A DNA stretch of 64,000 nt, taken from positions 1 through 64,000 of the forward strand of contig NZ_SDGL01000006.1 in assembly GCF_007095465.1 (NCBI RefSeq), read 5' to 3'. Made by a program: the position numbers and the translations under genes. This DNA comes from Lactobacillus mulieris (GTDB taxonomy: Bacteria; Bacillota; Bacilli; Lactobacillales; Lactobacillaceae). Positions 1 to 7,793 of this stretch are shown in pieces. The notes under the pieces were generated by a model. It saw nothing but the letters and a program-made list of their open reading frames with translations. It was not told where the DNA came from and made no database searches. Within the stretch, counting starts at the first letter, position 1; every line of letters begins with the position of its first letter.

Positions 1-45
1 ATTTATTTATCCTCGCTGGTCATCTCTGACTCACGACAATTAAAT

Positions 46-253
46 ATATTACCATCTCTCAACCTTCTGGTCAAGAATTTTTTTAAATTTATTTTTTGTC
101 GTTTGTCTTATTGACTCGCGACAAGTAATTATATTACCTGATTCATTTCAGAATTGCAAGAACTTTTTATTCTTTTTTGAAATGAATTTTGTCATCGAGG
201 CTTTTCCTCAATACGACTTTATCTAAGATACAGGATTATTTTGATTTTGGCAA
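46..253 (-). promoter_or_regulatory. Three tandem sigma-A promoters, probably of an rRNA operon
   Basis: On the minus strand three promoters are stacked, each with a 17-bp spacer: TTGCCA/TATCTT (248-253 and 225-230), TTGCAA/TAATAT (154-159 and 131-136) and TTGACC/TAATAT (69-74 and 46-51). After the last two -10 boxes the initially transcribed regions are near copies (TTGTCGCGAGTC and TTGTCGTGAGTC). Tandem strong promoters with repeated start regions are typical of Lactobacillus rRNA operons. Transcription would leave the window at position 1, so the 16S gene is inferred and not seen. No coding sequence is visible in 1-399. Confidence 0.7.
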
Positions 254-359
254 GCATTTTTTGCTTTTTTCAAAAAAACTATATCCAATCACAATAATCG
301 CGATGACTTAATTAATTTACACTATTTTTTTCTTTTTGGCAATAGTTTTTTTAAAAGAA

Positions 360-384
360 AAAGGACACATTATTGTGTCCTTTT
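360..384 (-). terminator. Intrinsic terminator after the TetR regulator
   Basis: AAAGGACACA and TGTGTCCTTT form a 10-bp stem with a 4-nt loop. It is followed on the minus strand by TTTTTCTTTT, just downstream of the regulator's stop codon. Confidence 0.85.
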
Positions 385-399
385 ATTAACAACCCTTTT

Positions 400-927
400 T
401 TACATTCCAATTGTATCGTGTAATTCCTTTTGGCGATCCAATTCTTGAAATTGCAGAAAAAGACATGTATGAATTTGATGAATCTGATCTTCGCAGTTAT
501 GCATTATCCAATAATATATCGTGTGATACATTGCTTTAGATATTCGAACAAGGGTTGGCTCAGAATAGCATCCCCGTCCACGCGCATAATATCTTAAAAT
601 TTCAAACAGTGCTACTTCCACATTTTTACCAAAAGCTTTATCAGCACCAAGATAAACTAAATTAGTATAAAAAATTTGGTTATCCTTCAAAACTTTTAGT
701 AACTGTAACATTCTACTAGAAAAATTATCATACTGATTTGAAAGTAATATTCTGTTCAAATCTTTTATAAAAATACTCTCGGAAAAATCTTCAATTCCCT
801 TAAAATGATAATAAAAGCTCCCCCGTGAAACTCTTGCCACCTCACACAAGGTTTTAACTTGAAAATTCTTTACTCTTTCTGTACTGAGATACTTGTACAA
901 AACTTCTTCTAGCTGTTTTAGATTCAT
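400..927 (-). CDS. TetR/AcrR family transcriptional regulator
   Basis: A 175-residue protein with an N-terminal TetR-type helix-turn-helix at about residues 20-48 (VKTLCEVARVSRGSFYYHFKG). The FYYHF signature of the recognition helix is intact. The remaining alpha-helical part would bind a ligand and dimerise, as in TetR_C_8-type DNA-binding repressors. Its ligand and targets cannot be read from the sequence. It is a single-gene unit with its own terminator and no transporter or enzyme beside it, so it may control a distant gene. The next gene upstream, ytpR, ends in its own terminator, so readthrough is unlikely. Confidence 0.85.
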   Translation of the reverse strand: MNLKQLEEVLYKYLSTERVKNFQVKTLCEVARVSRGSFYYHFKGIEDFSESIFIKDLNRILLSNQYDNFSSRMLQLLKVLKDNQIFYTNLVYLGADKAFGKNVEVALFEILRYYARGRGCYSEPTLVRISKAMYHTIYYWIMHNCEDQIHQIHTCLFLQFQELDRQKELHDTIGM

Positions 928-1064
928 CCAGCCTCCATATATCTAAAAATTATACGATGATAAACTCTTTATTTTTAAATTTTAAAAAACAAAATTTAAA
1001 ATTAATAAGAATGTAATTTATCAGATTTATATAATTTGTCAAGCTTTTTTATTCAAAAAAGCAA

Positions 1065-1110
1065 AAAAATGCGAAAAAACTGTATATAATAACAGTTTAT
1101 TCGCATTTTT
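1065..1110 (-). terminator. Intrinsic terminator after ytpR
   Basis: The minus strand reads AAAAATGCGAATAAACTGTTATTATATACAG...TTTTTTCGCATTTTTTT in outline: a long stem (AATGCGAA with TTCGCATT, AACTGT with ACAGTT) followed by a T-run. It begins right after the ytpR stop codon. Confidence 0.8.
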
Positions 1111-1116
1111 CTATTC

Positions 1117-1764
1117 TTATAATGTAATAGCACCACTAGCTAGCAATTCATCACATTTTGTTGGTTCAAATTTTTGACCAACTTCAAAATTATCTGGTAC
1201 AACCATGATGCCACGTTTTTGAGGAGCATGAGCCAAGCCTAACTCACGTGCTGAGCAAATCATTCCATATGATGGAACGCCACGTAATTCACCAGGCCAA
1301 ATTTGTGCACCATTGGGCATTAAAGTACCAGGCAATGCAACAACAACTTTTTGGCCTGCCTCAATATTAGGTGCACCACAAACAATCTTTACATCATCAT
1401 CTAATCCAACATCAACTGTTGTTACATGCAAATGATCAGAATCAGGATGGGCTTCACATGTTTTTACGTAGCCATATACCAAAGTGGGCTTTGATGGCTT
1501 TAATTGATCAGAAAATCCATTATCTGTAAGAACTTGGTTTAATTTAGCAAGATCTTCAGCTGTTAATTCAACTTCGCCATTATTTAAAGCATCATAGTTA
1601 AGATATTGATCAACATTAAAAAAGTTAAATCCGATAACTTTGTTATCTTCATCTAAAACTCTGGTAACTTGACCCTTTTCTTCATAGTGACTTCTGCCTT
1701 TATCTTGACCCAAAATAACAATTAAAGTATTTGGATATGCATGTTTATTTGTACTTGCAATCAT
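1117..1764 (-). CDS. ytpR: YtpR-family tRNA-binding domain protein
   Basis: A 215-residue protein. The C-terminal half (about residues 95-200) is an EMAP/tRNA-binding OB-fold, with the run GYVKTCEAHPDSDHLHVTTVDVG and later VVALPGTLMPNG and GMICSARELG. This resembles the anticodon-binding appendage of PheT and MetG. The N-terminal half matches the YtpR/DUF4479 arrangement. The family probably binds tRNA or related RNA, but its cellular role is not established. The gene lies downstream of the thioredoxin-like gene with a short gap, as ytpP-ytpR lie together in Bacillus, and the two are probably one transcript. Confidence 0.9.
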   Translation of the reverse strand: MIASTNKHAYPNTLIVILGQDKGRSHYEEKGQVTRVLDEDNKVIGFNFFNVDQYLNYDALNNGEVELTAEDLAKLNQVLTDNGFSDQLKPSKPTLVYGYVKTCEAHPDSDHLHVTTVDVGLDDDVKIVCGAPNIEAGQKVVVALPGTLMPNGAQIWPGELRGVPSYGMICSARELGLAHAPQKRGIMVVPDNFEVGQKFEPTKCDELLASGAITL

Positions 1765-1782
1765 TGATAATCCTCACTTCTG

Positions 1783-2103
1783 TTAATCAAGTGAACGCAA
1801 AAAACTTTCGACTTGGTCTTTAGTTTTGCGGTCCTTATTAACTAGTCTACCAATTTCTTGACCATCTTGGTAGACAACAAAGCTAGGAATTCCCAAAATC
1901 GACAAATCTTTCGCCACTTCAACCGAATTATCTCTATTTATTTGAAAAAACTTACTATCAGCAAAGTCTTTTTCAATTTCTGGCATAATCGGATCTAAAA
2001 AACGACAGTCTGGACACCAATCAGCGGAAAATTCTAAAACTGTTCGTCCATTTCTTGTTAGTTCAGCTAATTTTTCTTTAGTTAATGCATCAATTTTTTC
2101 CAT
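1783..2103 (-). CDS. ytpP: Thioredoxin-like protein (YtpP type)
   Basis: A 106-residue single thioredoxin fold. The active-site motif is WCPDC at about residues 29-33, in place of the classical WCGPC. The cis-proline loop is present (LGIPSFVVY). It is cytoplasmic, with no signal peptide. A thiol-disulfide reductase or bacillithiol-type redox role is likely from the family. A CPDC motif usually means a redox potential different from main thioredoxin, but that is inference. It is the first gene of a pair with ytpR (18-bp gap). A ribosome binding site (GGAGGC) precedes the ATG. Confidence 0.9.
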   Translation of the reverse strand: MEKIDALTKEKLAELTRNGRTVLEFSADWCPDCRFLDPIMPEIEKDFADSKFFQINRDNSVEVAKDLSILGIPSFVVYQDGQEIGRLVNKDRKTKDQVESFLRSLD

Positions 2104-2164
2104 AACTTGCCTCCTTATGCTTACTTTTTATAAGTATAATAAATCAAAATCTTAAAAAAGTAAA

Positions 2165-2818
2165 TTAATTAAAATGAGCATGTAGGGCATAGATTGGATT
2201 TCCCTTTGAAGCGAATTTATGCTCATATTCCGTTTCAACATTCTTAGCTACAATTTCTTCACTTTCATGATGTAAATCGACACTAACAAAATCAAACGTC
2301 ATGCCATAGTTATTTAAACTCATTAAACTATAACTAAACAAGCCACTATTGTCAGTTTTAAATTCAAGATGACCAGTTGGCTTTAAAATGGTTTCATAGT
2401 TTTTCAAAAAATCTTTGTAAGTTAATCTTCTCTTTTCATGACGTGTTTTTGGCCAAGGGTCACTAAAGTTTAGATACAAGACATCCACACTATTTTCAGC
2501 AAAAAAGCTAGCGATACTAATAGCATCCCCACGCAAGATTTGCAAATTGTCTAACTTCTTTTCTAATTTTGTACGCAAAATAATTCCTGCAGCAGTAGTT
2601 TGCAACTCAATCGCAACGTAATTTCTATCAGGATGTTTTTGAGCTAAAGTTGTTATAAATTGGCCTTTCCCTGAACCAATTTCTACTTCTAAAGGGCGAG
2701 AAAAATCTTCAAAACGCTTTTCCCACTCAATCCTAATTTCTGGATTAGGGTCTTGTAATACACTTTCTGGGTGTTCATCAACTAACTTAACAGCCCATGG
2801 TTTGTTTCTTAATCTCAT
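2165..2818 (-). CDS. trmB: tRNA (guanine-N7)-methyltransferase TrmB
   Basis: A 217-residue SAM-dependent methyltransferase that makes m7G46 in the variable loop of tRNAs. It has the SAM-binding motif EIGSGKGQF (about residues 46-54) and the family-defining segment LNFSDPWPKTRHEKRRL (about 116-132), which contains the catalytic and tRNA-contacting residues. Its length is normal for Firmicute TrmB. It begins 8 bp after the ecsB stop, so it is probably the last gene of the ecsA-ecsB-trmB transcript. That gene order recurs in lactobacilli. Confidence 0.95.
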   Translation of the reverse strand: MRLRNKPWAVKLVDEHPESVLQDPNPEIRIEWEKRFEDFSRPLEVEIGSGKGQFITTLAQKHPDRNYVAIELQTTAAGIILRTKLEKKLDNLQILRGDAISIASFFAENSVDVLYLNFSDPWPKTRHEKRRLTYKDFLKNYETILKPTGHLEFKTDNSGLFSYSLMSLNNYGMTFDFVSVDLHHESEEIVAKNVETEYEHKFASKGNPIYALHAHFN

Positions 2819-2826
2819 AGTTACTC

Positions 2827-4011
2827 CTACCTTTTCTTTTTTAATTTAATCGGTAAATATAAATTGGTAATCATCAACATAAAAAGCAACAAAATAGCTG
2901 CATTTAGCAATGCTATAACTTTAATTTTAAAAATTATTATCCAAACTATTGCTATCACTATAACTTGAAGAAGCAAAGCCCATGTAATTACTGATTTCAC
3001 TTCTCTAGTATTATCTTTTTTTATTGGCATAACATGATACATAATATGTCGCTGATACAAATTTTTTATTGGTAATAATTGATATGCTGTTAAAAAGGTT
3101 ACTAAAGCTGAGAGTATTAGTAACATATTAGTATCTGTTATCACTAAAGACAACAAGACAGCAAATGCTGTCATTCTGACAAGTAATGAAATATAGTCAG
3201 GATTTCGAAGGAGATTTCTTTGCAATAAAAACTGATTAGCACTCTTTGTTTTTTGAAAATTAAGCAAAAAGTCTAGATATTTTCTTCGCTTAATTACAAC
3301 TGCTTTTTCAGCAACATCTGTAAACATACTATAGAAAATAAAAACTCTGTTTTGCCTTATACGTTCTTTTTCATATGCTTTTGACCAGTCAAAACTATCA
3401 AGTTTTTGTTTGAAAATATAAATAGCAAATCCAATAAGAGCAATTAACAATGCAGCTGAAGCGGAAAAATCGAATAAACTAGCATAAATACCTAAAAAAG
3501 CAATCAAATAAAATAAAACTTTAGAGTAATGATATTGAAAAGATAAAGATAAGTATTCAAGTTGCAAATATACTGCTTTTAATAGATAAAGCAGTATGGC
3601 AATAATCGAATATCCTCCCAATTGAATTCCCAACTTTATCCCAGCAAAAGGAAAAGCAATTCCGATTACTAATGTCAGAATAATAAATGGCAAAACTAAA
3701 CTATAACCTTTCAATTTCTTTAAGTATGCAGCCATTTCTGAATCTTTTACAAATAAAAATTGTAAATCAGCTTTTCTTAAAAGCGTGACTAACTCCCCCG
3801 GAACTAAACTAATAGTAAAAACAATTGCAAGCAAAGGCTTATAAAACCATAAATTAGCGGGAATTTTTGGTAAGTTTTGTGCATACCAATACATAAAGCC
3901 ACCAAATAAGAAAATTAAAGCTAAAACAAAAAAATCATTAAATACTAAACGCAAATAGCGCAAATTTTTTTTAATATTTTCTTCTAGACGTTTTTTAGCT
4001 AATTCAACCAT
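2827..4011 (-). CDS. ecsB: ABC transporter permease EcsB
   Basis: A polytopic membrane protein with about 8-10 hydrophobic segments, forming the permease half of the Ecs ABC exporter. In Firmicutes Ecs influences protein secretion, competence and intramembrane proteolysis. An upstream in-frame ATG at 4095 would overlap ecsA by over 90 bp. The better start is the ATG at 4009-4011, giving 394 residues beginning MVELAKKRLEENI, preceded by AGGTG and overlapping the ecsA stop by 8 bp. That is the usual translational coupling. The N-terminus is amphipathic and cytoplasmic. Confidence 0.85.
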   Translation of the reverse strand: MVELAKKRLEENIKKNLRYLRLVFNDFFVLALIFLFGGFMYWYAQNLPKIPANLWFYKPLLAIVFTISLVPGELVTLLRKADLQFLFVKDSEMAAYLKKLKGYSLVLPFIILTLVIGIAFPFAGIKLGIQLGGYSIIAILLYLLKAVYLQLEYLSLSFQYHYSKVLFYLIAFLGIYASLFDFSASAALLIALIGFAIYIFKQKLDSFDWSKAYEKERIRQNRVFIFYSMFTDVAEKAVVIKRRKYLDFLLNFQKTKSANQFLLQRNLLRNPDYISLLVRMTAFAVLLSLVITDTNMLLILSALVTFLTAYQLLPIKNLYQRHIMYHVMPIKKDNTREVKSVITWALLLQVIVIAIVWIIIFKIKVIALLNAAILLLFMLMITNLYLPIKLKKKR

Positions 4012-4747
4012 TTTGCACCTGCTCTCTTGAAAGAATTTCGTAAATCTTATCAAAAGAATCAGAACTTGATAAACCATAATGATGCTTAATTTCATCTAAT
4101 GAACCACTAGCTTCAACACACCCATTATTCAAAACTGCAAATTTTGAAATTGTAGTTTGTACTTCACTAAGAACGTGGCTAGTCATCAAAACCATTCTTC
4201 CATCTTGAATTGCTTTATTTATTAACTTAGTCAAACTAAGCGCAGATAATGGATCTAACCCTGTAAAAGGTTCATCAATCACTAAAAGCTCTGCATCAGT
4301 CATAAAGGCGGTAATCAACATAACTTTTTGCTTCATCCCTTTAGAGAAATGAATTGGCAACCAATCCAATTTATTATCAAGTCGGAAAATCTTCAAAAGC
4401 TCATTTGCTTTTTTCCAAGCTTTTTCTGGATTAAGCTCATAAGCCAAAATAGTTAAATCAATATGTTCTTTTAATGTGAGCTCAGGATATAAAACCGGAA
4501 CTTCTGGAATATATGCTAATTGCTGTTTAAACTTATCGGGATTTTTTGTTAATTCAAGTCCGTTTAAGCTAATTAAGCCTTTTTGAGGCCTCAACAACCC
4601 TAAAATATGCTTAATAGTGGTAGATTTTCCTGCACCATTTAAGCCAATTAAACCTACGGCTTCGCCAGGCTTTATTTCTAAATTCAAATTTTTAATTACG
4701 GCTACGCCATGGTAGCCTCCACTTAAATTTTTAATTTTTAATGTCAT
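4004..4747 (-). CDS. ecsA: ABC transporter ATP-binding protein EcsA
   Basis: A 247-residue ATPase subunit. Walker A is GLNGAGKSTT (about residues 36-45), the signature is FSKGMKQKV (about 134-142) and Walker B is LLVIDEPFTGLD (about 155-166), followed by the switch histidine in MTSHVLSE. It pairs with the overlapping ecsB. It is divergent from hit, the same hit/ecs arrangement known in Bacillus. The transported substrate of Ecs systems is not defined, but the phenotype in other Firmicutes is defective secretion and membrane protein quality control. Confidence 0.93.
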   Translation of the reverse strand: MTLKIKNLSGGYHGVAVIKNLNLEIKPGEAVGLIGLNGAGKSTTIKHILGLLRPQKGLISLNGLELTKNPDKFKQQLAYIPEVPVLYPELTLKEHIDLTILAYELNPEKAWKKANELLKIFRLDNKLDWLPIHFSKGMKQKVMLITAFMTDAELLVIDEPFTGLDPLSALSLTKLINKAIQDGRMVLMTSHVLSEVQTTISKFAVLNNGCVEASGSLDEIKHHYGLSSSDSFDKIYEILSREQVQNG

Positions 4748-4831
4748 AATCTTTTTCCTTATTAACTACAATCGTAATTATGATAACATGAACAATGAAA
4801 GAAACTAAAGATTAAAGGAGCGAGTGCAACA

Positions 4832-5263
4832 ATGAGCCATTTAGATGACAATTGTTTATTCTGTAAAATTATAAAAGGAGAAATTCCAAGTTACAAGGTT
4901 TTCGAAAATGATGACGTTTATGCATTTCTTGATATTTCTCAGGTAAATCCCGGGCATACTCTCATGGTACCCAAAAAACATATTGTTAATTTATTTGACT
5001 ACAGTCAAGAAGATGCGGCTAAATATTTGCAATATATCCCAATGATTGCGAATGCCATTAAAAAAATCGATCCTAAGATTAGCGGAATGAATATTGCAGC
5101 GAATAATGGAGCTAGTGCAGACCAAGTAGTAATGCACTCGCATATTCACTTCATCCCTCGATTTGAAGGGGATGGCTTTAAAATGGCTACTAGAAATAAT
5201 GCTGATCAATATACTCCTGAAAAATATGAAGAAATCGCTAATGAAATTCGAAAAGAATTTTAA
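4832..5263 (+). CDS. hit: HIT family nucleotide-binding protein
   Basis: A 143-residue histidine-triad protein. An N-terminal CxxC (CLFCKII) probably holds zinc. The catalytic triad HSHIHFIPR is at about residues 121-129. Members hydrolyse purine nucleoside phosphoramidates and related AMP conjugates. It is cytoplasmic. It is divergent from ecsA and followed after 31 bp by the YhaH-like gene, matching Bacillus order, and the two are probably cotranscribed. The start is supported by GGAGCG before the ATG. Confidence 0.93.
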   Translation: MSHLDDNCLFCKIIKGEIPSYKVFENDDVYAFLDISQVNPGHTLMVPKKHIVNLFDYSQEDAAKYLQYIPMIANAIKKIDPKISGMNIAANNGASADQVVMHSHIHFIPRFEGDGFKMATRNNADQYTPEKYEEIANEIRKEF

Positions 5264-5294
5264 CAATTATAATTAAAGAAAGAAGGAATTTTAT

Positions 5295-5648
5295 ATGTTT
5301 AAATCATTTGGTTTAGGTTTTATTTTAGGCGCAGGTGTTGGATTAGTCGCAGCATTTTTGCCAACAGATGATGAGAAAAGATGCTTAAAAGATGATGTTA
5401 AAGATTATGTTGATGGTACTGTAAACGATAGCACTACTTTTTCAAATAACTTAACTACCTTTCAAGACAATTTAAATAACTTCAGCCAACAAACTCCAAT
5501 TGCTACTGAAACTCTTTCATCATTACAAAATAGAACAGAAAAGTTTCAAAATATTGTGAACAAAAAAACTGATGAATTGAAAGATAAAATCTCTAATTTG
5601 AATGAGAAATTAATTTCTTTAAATGCCGATTTAAAAGAAAGAAACTAA
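5295..5648 (+). CDS. YtxH/YhaH-like small membrane-anchored protein
   Basis: A 117-residue protein with one N-terminal hydrophobic segment with glycines (GLGFILGAGVGLVAAFL, residues 6-22). It is followed by a highly charged, helical, probably coiled-coil region rich in Asn, Asp and Lys. This is the typical YtxH-domain layout. In Bacillus the equivalent YhaH sits beside hit and prsA, as here. Its function is unknown; related proteins are stress-induced. An intrinsic terminator follows. Confidence 0.7.
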   Translation: MFKSFGLGFILGAGVGLVAAFLPTDDEKRCLKDDVKDYVDGTVNDSTTFSNNLTTFQDNLNNFSQQTPIATETLSSLQNRTEKFQNIVNKKTDELKDKISNLNEKLISLNADLKERN

Positions 5649-5654
5649 GACGTT

Positions 5655-5685
5655 AAGCCAGTTACTTTTATAGTAGCTGGTTTTA
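5655..5685 (+). terminator. Terminator after the hit/YtxH unit
   Basis: An imperfect hairpin (AGCCAGTTAC with GTAGCTGGTT, including G-U pairs) followed by a short T-stretch, directly after the stop codon. Confidence 0.6.
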
Positions 5686-5844
5686 TTCTAAGCAAAATAA
5701 TAGTTACAGGCATAAAATTTAACTAAAGTAGTGTTTAAGAAACTATGACTTTTTTGTGAATTTGAATAATTTTGAAACAAGATTCACTAAAGTATGCTAT
5801 ATTATAAGGCAGTAATGTTTATAAGGATGTGGAGATTTATTTCT

Positions 5845-6753
5845 ATGAATAAATATTGGAAAAAAGCTGCAGCTATTGTTGCTGTTGCAGGTATCGCTTT
5901 GTCTGCTACTGCTTGTTCAAGTAGTGCAACTTTAGTTAGCTACAAGGGTGGAAAAATTACCCAAGATGAATACTATAAAGAACTAAAGTCATCACAAGCA
6001 GGTAAGAGTACCCTTGCTAACATGATTATCTACCGTGCTTTAAAGCAACAATATGGTAAAAAAGTTTCTCAAAAGCAAGTTGACAAAGAATACAACGCTT
6101 ATAAGAAACAATATGGTTCTTCATTTGAATCTGCATTAGAGCAAAATGGTTACACAACTTCTAGTTTTAAGAAAAATATTGAAACTAACTTGTTAACTGT
6201 AGCTGCTTTAAAGGATATTAAGAAGATTACCTCAAAACAAGAACAAAAAGCTTGGAAGAGTTACCAACCAAAAGTTACAGTTCAACATATCTTAGTATCA
6301 AAGAAGTCAACTGCTGAAGATATTATTAAGCAATTAAAGAGTGGTACTAGTTTTGCAACTTTAGCAAAGAAGTATTCAACTGATTCAGCTACTAAAGATA
6401 AGGGCGGTAAACTTGCAGCCTTTGATTCAACTGATACTACTTTAGATTCAGACTTCAAGACTGCTGCTTTCAAGCTTAAAACTGGTGAATATACTACTAC
6501 CCCAGTTAAAACACAATCTGGTTACGAAATCATTAAAATGATTAAACACCCTTCAAAAGGCAAGTTTAGCGACCACAAGAAAGAAATTGATGAACAAATT
6601 TACCAATCAATGGAACAAGACACTGCTACTATGCAAAGTGTTATCAGAACTGTTTTAAAGAAATCTGACATTTCAATCAAAGACAAAGACCTAAGCAATG
6701 TTCTTTCATCATACATGTCAACTACAACTAGTTCAACTACTAGCTCAAACTAG
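5845..6753 (+). CDS. prsA: PrsA foldase lipoprotein (parvulin-type peptidyl-prolyl isomerase)
   Basis: A 302-residue lipoprotein that folds secreted proteins outside the membrane. The signal peptide MNKYWKKAAAIVAVAGIALS leads to a lipobox with the lipidated cysteine in ATACSSS. The PpiC/parvulin domain is at about residues 134-232 (VQHILVSKKSTAEDI...GYEIIKMIKH), flanked by NC-domain helices. The tail is Ser/Thr-rich. An in-frame ATG 51 bp upstream is rejected because the 5845 start gives a proper signal peptide and has GGAG at 5831-5834. The gene probably has its own promoter in the 5700-5830 gap. Confidence 0.95.
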   Translation: MNKYWKKAAAIVAVAGIALSATACSSSATLVSYKGGKITQDEYYKELKSSQAGKSTLANMIIYRALKQQYGKKVSQKQVDKEYNAYKKQYGSSFESALEQNGYTTSSFKKNIETNLLTVAALKDIKKITSKQEQKAWKSYQPKVTVQHILVSKKSTAEDIIKQLKSGTSFATLAKKYSTDSATKDKGGKLAAFDSTDTTLDSDFKTAAFKLKTGEYTTTPVKTQSGYEIIKMIKHPSKGKFSDHKKEIDEQIYQSMEQDTATMQSVIRTVLKKSDISIKDKDLSNVLSSYMSTTTSSTTSSN

Positions 6754-6773
6754 TTAATATATATCAAGATAAT

Positions 6774-6802
6774 AAAAGCCACTTCAAATGAAGTGGCTTT
6801 TT
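6774..6802. terminator. Bidirectional terminator between prsA and yhaM
   Basis: AAAAGCCACTTC and GAAGTGGCTTTT form a perfect 12-bp stem with the 4-nt loop AAAT between two convergent genes. A/T runs lie on both sides. Confidence 0.9.
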
Positions 6803-6809
6803 ATTTACT

Positions 6810-7784
6810 CTAATTTAATTTATCAATTTTATCTAAATCACTATTTTTTGGTCGATAAAACTTACGTCCACTTTGTGCAAAAATTGGATTAGTAAATTCA
6901 CCTGGCTTAGTTTCTTGTAATGCTTTAGTTATTTCATAAATGCTTGCATCTAAATCATCGATTCGATGTAGTAATTCTGCTTCAAGCAAAGCAGGACGTT
7001 TGGCTGCTCCATATTCAGGTAAGCCATGATGTGAAATAACCATATGCCGTAGAAGAACTACATCTTCGCTTTCTTTATCTATTTTTAGTTCATTAGCTGC
7101 CAAAACAATTTCTTCATCACCAATTACCAAATGTCCTAATAAATTTCCTGCAGTAGTATACCTAGTGGCTACTGGTCCAGTAAATTCAATAACTTTTCCT
7201 AAATCATGTAAGATACATCCTGCAAAAAGGAGCGATTGATTAACTTGAGGATAGTTTTTACTAATGGCCTCTGCATCCCTTAACATTGAAAGAGTATGAT
7301 ACGCTAAACCCGCTTGAGTAGCATGATGGTTAGATTTCGCTGCAGGAAAGGCATAAAACTTATTACTCCATTTTTCCAAAAGATAACGAACTATCCGATT
7401 CCAAGTTGGATTTAAGATTTTGAACACATAATCGTTAATCTCTTCTTTCATACTTGCTGAAGCTTCTGGAGCTTTTTTTACAAAACTTGATAGATCATAC
7501 CCATTATCATTATTTATTGGTCTAATTGAAAAGATTTTGATTTGGGGACGATTTTGATACTCATCAATAACTCCATTAACAGCTACCAAATCCCCTGTTG
7601 GATATTTTGCCAAATCCTCTTCATCAGCATCCCACAAATTGGCACGCATGCTTCCGGATTTATCTGCTAATTCCAACATCAAATATGTTGTTCCTTTTTT
7701 AGTATGAAAAAGTTGAGCATGCTTAATCAGCAAAACTTGGTCAAATTCTTCACCTAAATTGTAATCCATTAAATTTTTTAACAT
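6810..7784 (-). CDS. yhaM: 3'-5' exoribonuclease YhaM
   Basis: A 324-residue protein with an N-terminal OB-fold nucleic-acid-binding domain (about residues 12-95). The following HD-superfamily catalytic domain carries the metal ligands H..HD (ILHDLGK at about 190-196, HMVISHHGLPEYG at about 246-258). The family trims RNA 3' ends with Mn2+ and also acts on single-stranded DNA. It is the last gene of the yheA-yhaO-yhaN-yhaM operon, 9 bp after yhaN, the same order as in Bacillus. Confidence 0.95.
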   Translation of the reverse strand: MLKNLMDYNLGEEFDQVLLIKHAQLFHTKKGTTYLMLELADKSGSMRANLWDADEEDLAKYPTGDLVAVNGVIDEYQNRPQIKIFSIRPINNDNGYDLSSFVKKAPEASASMKEEINDYVFKILNPTWNRIVRYLLEKWSNKFYAFPAAKSNHHATQAGLAYHTLSMLRDAEAISKNYPQVNQSLLFAGCILHDLGKVIEFTGPVATRYTTAGNLLGHLVIGDEEIVLAANELKIDKESEDVVLLRHMVISHHGLPEYGAAKRPALLEAELLHRIDDLDASIYEITKALQETKPGEFTNPIFAQSGRKFYRPKNSDLDKIDKLN

Positions 7785-7793
7785 TATTCACCC

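Noticed and set aside
4991..5266. 91-codon open frame antisense to hit
   Set aside because: It lies wholly over a well-supported HIT-family gene, has no ribosome binding site, and its translation is low-complexity.
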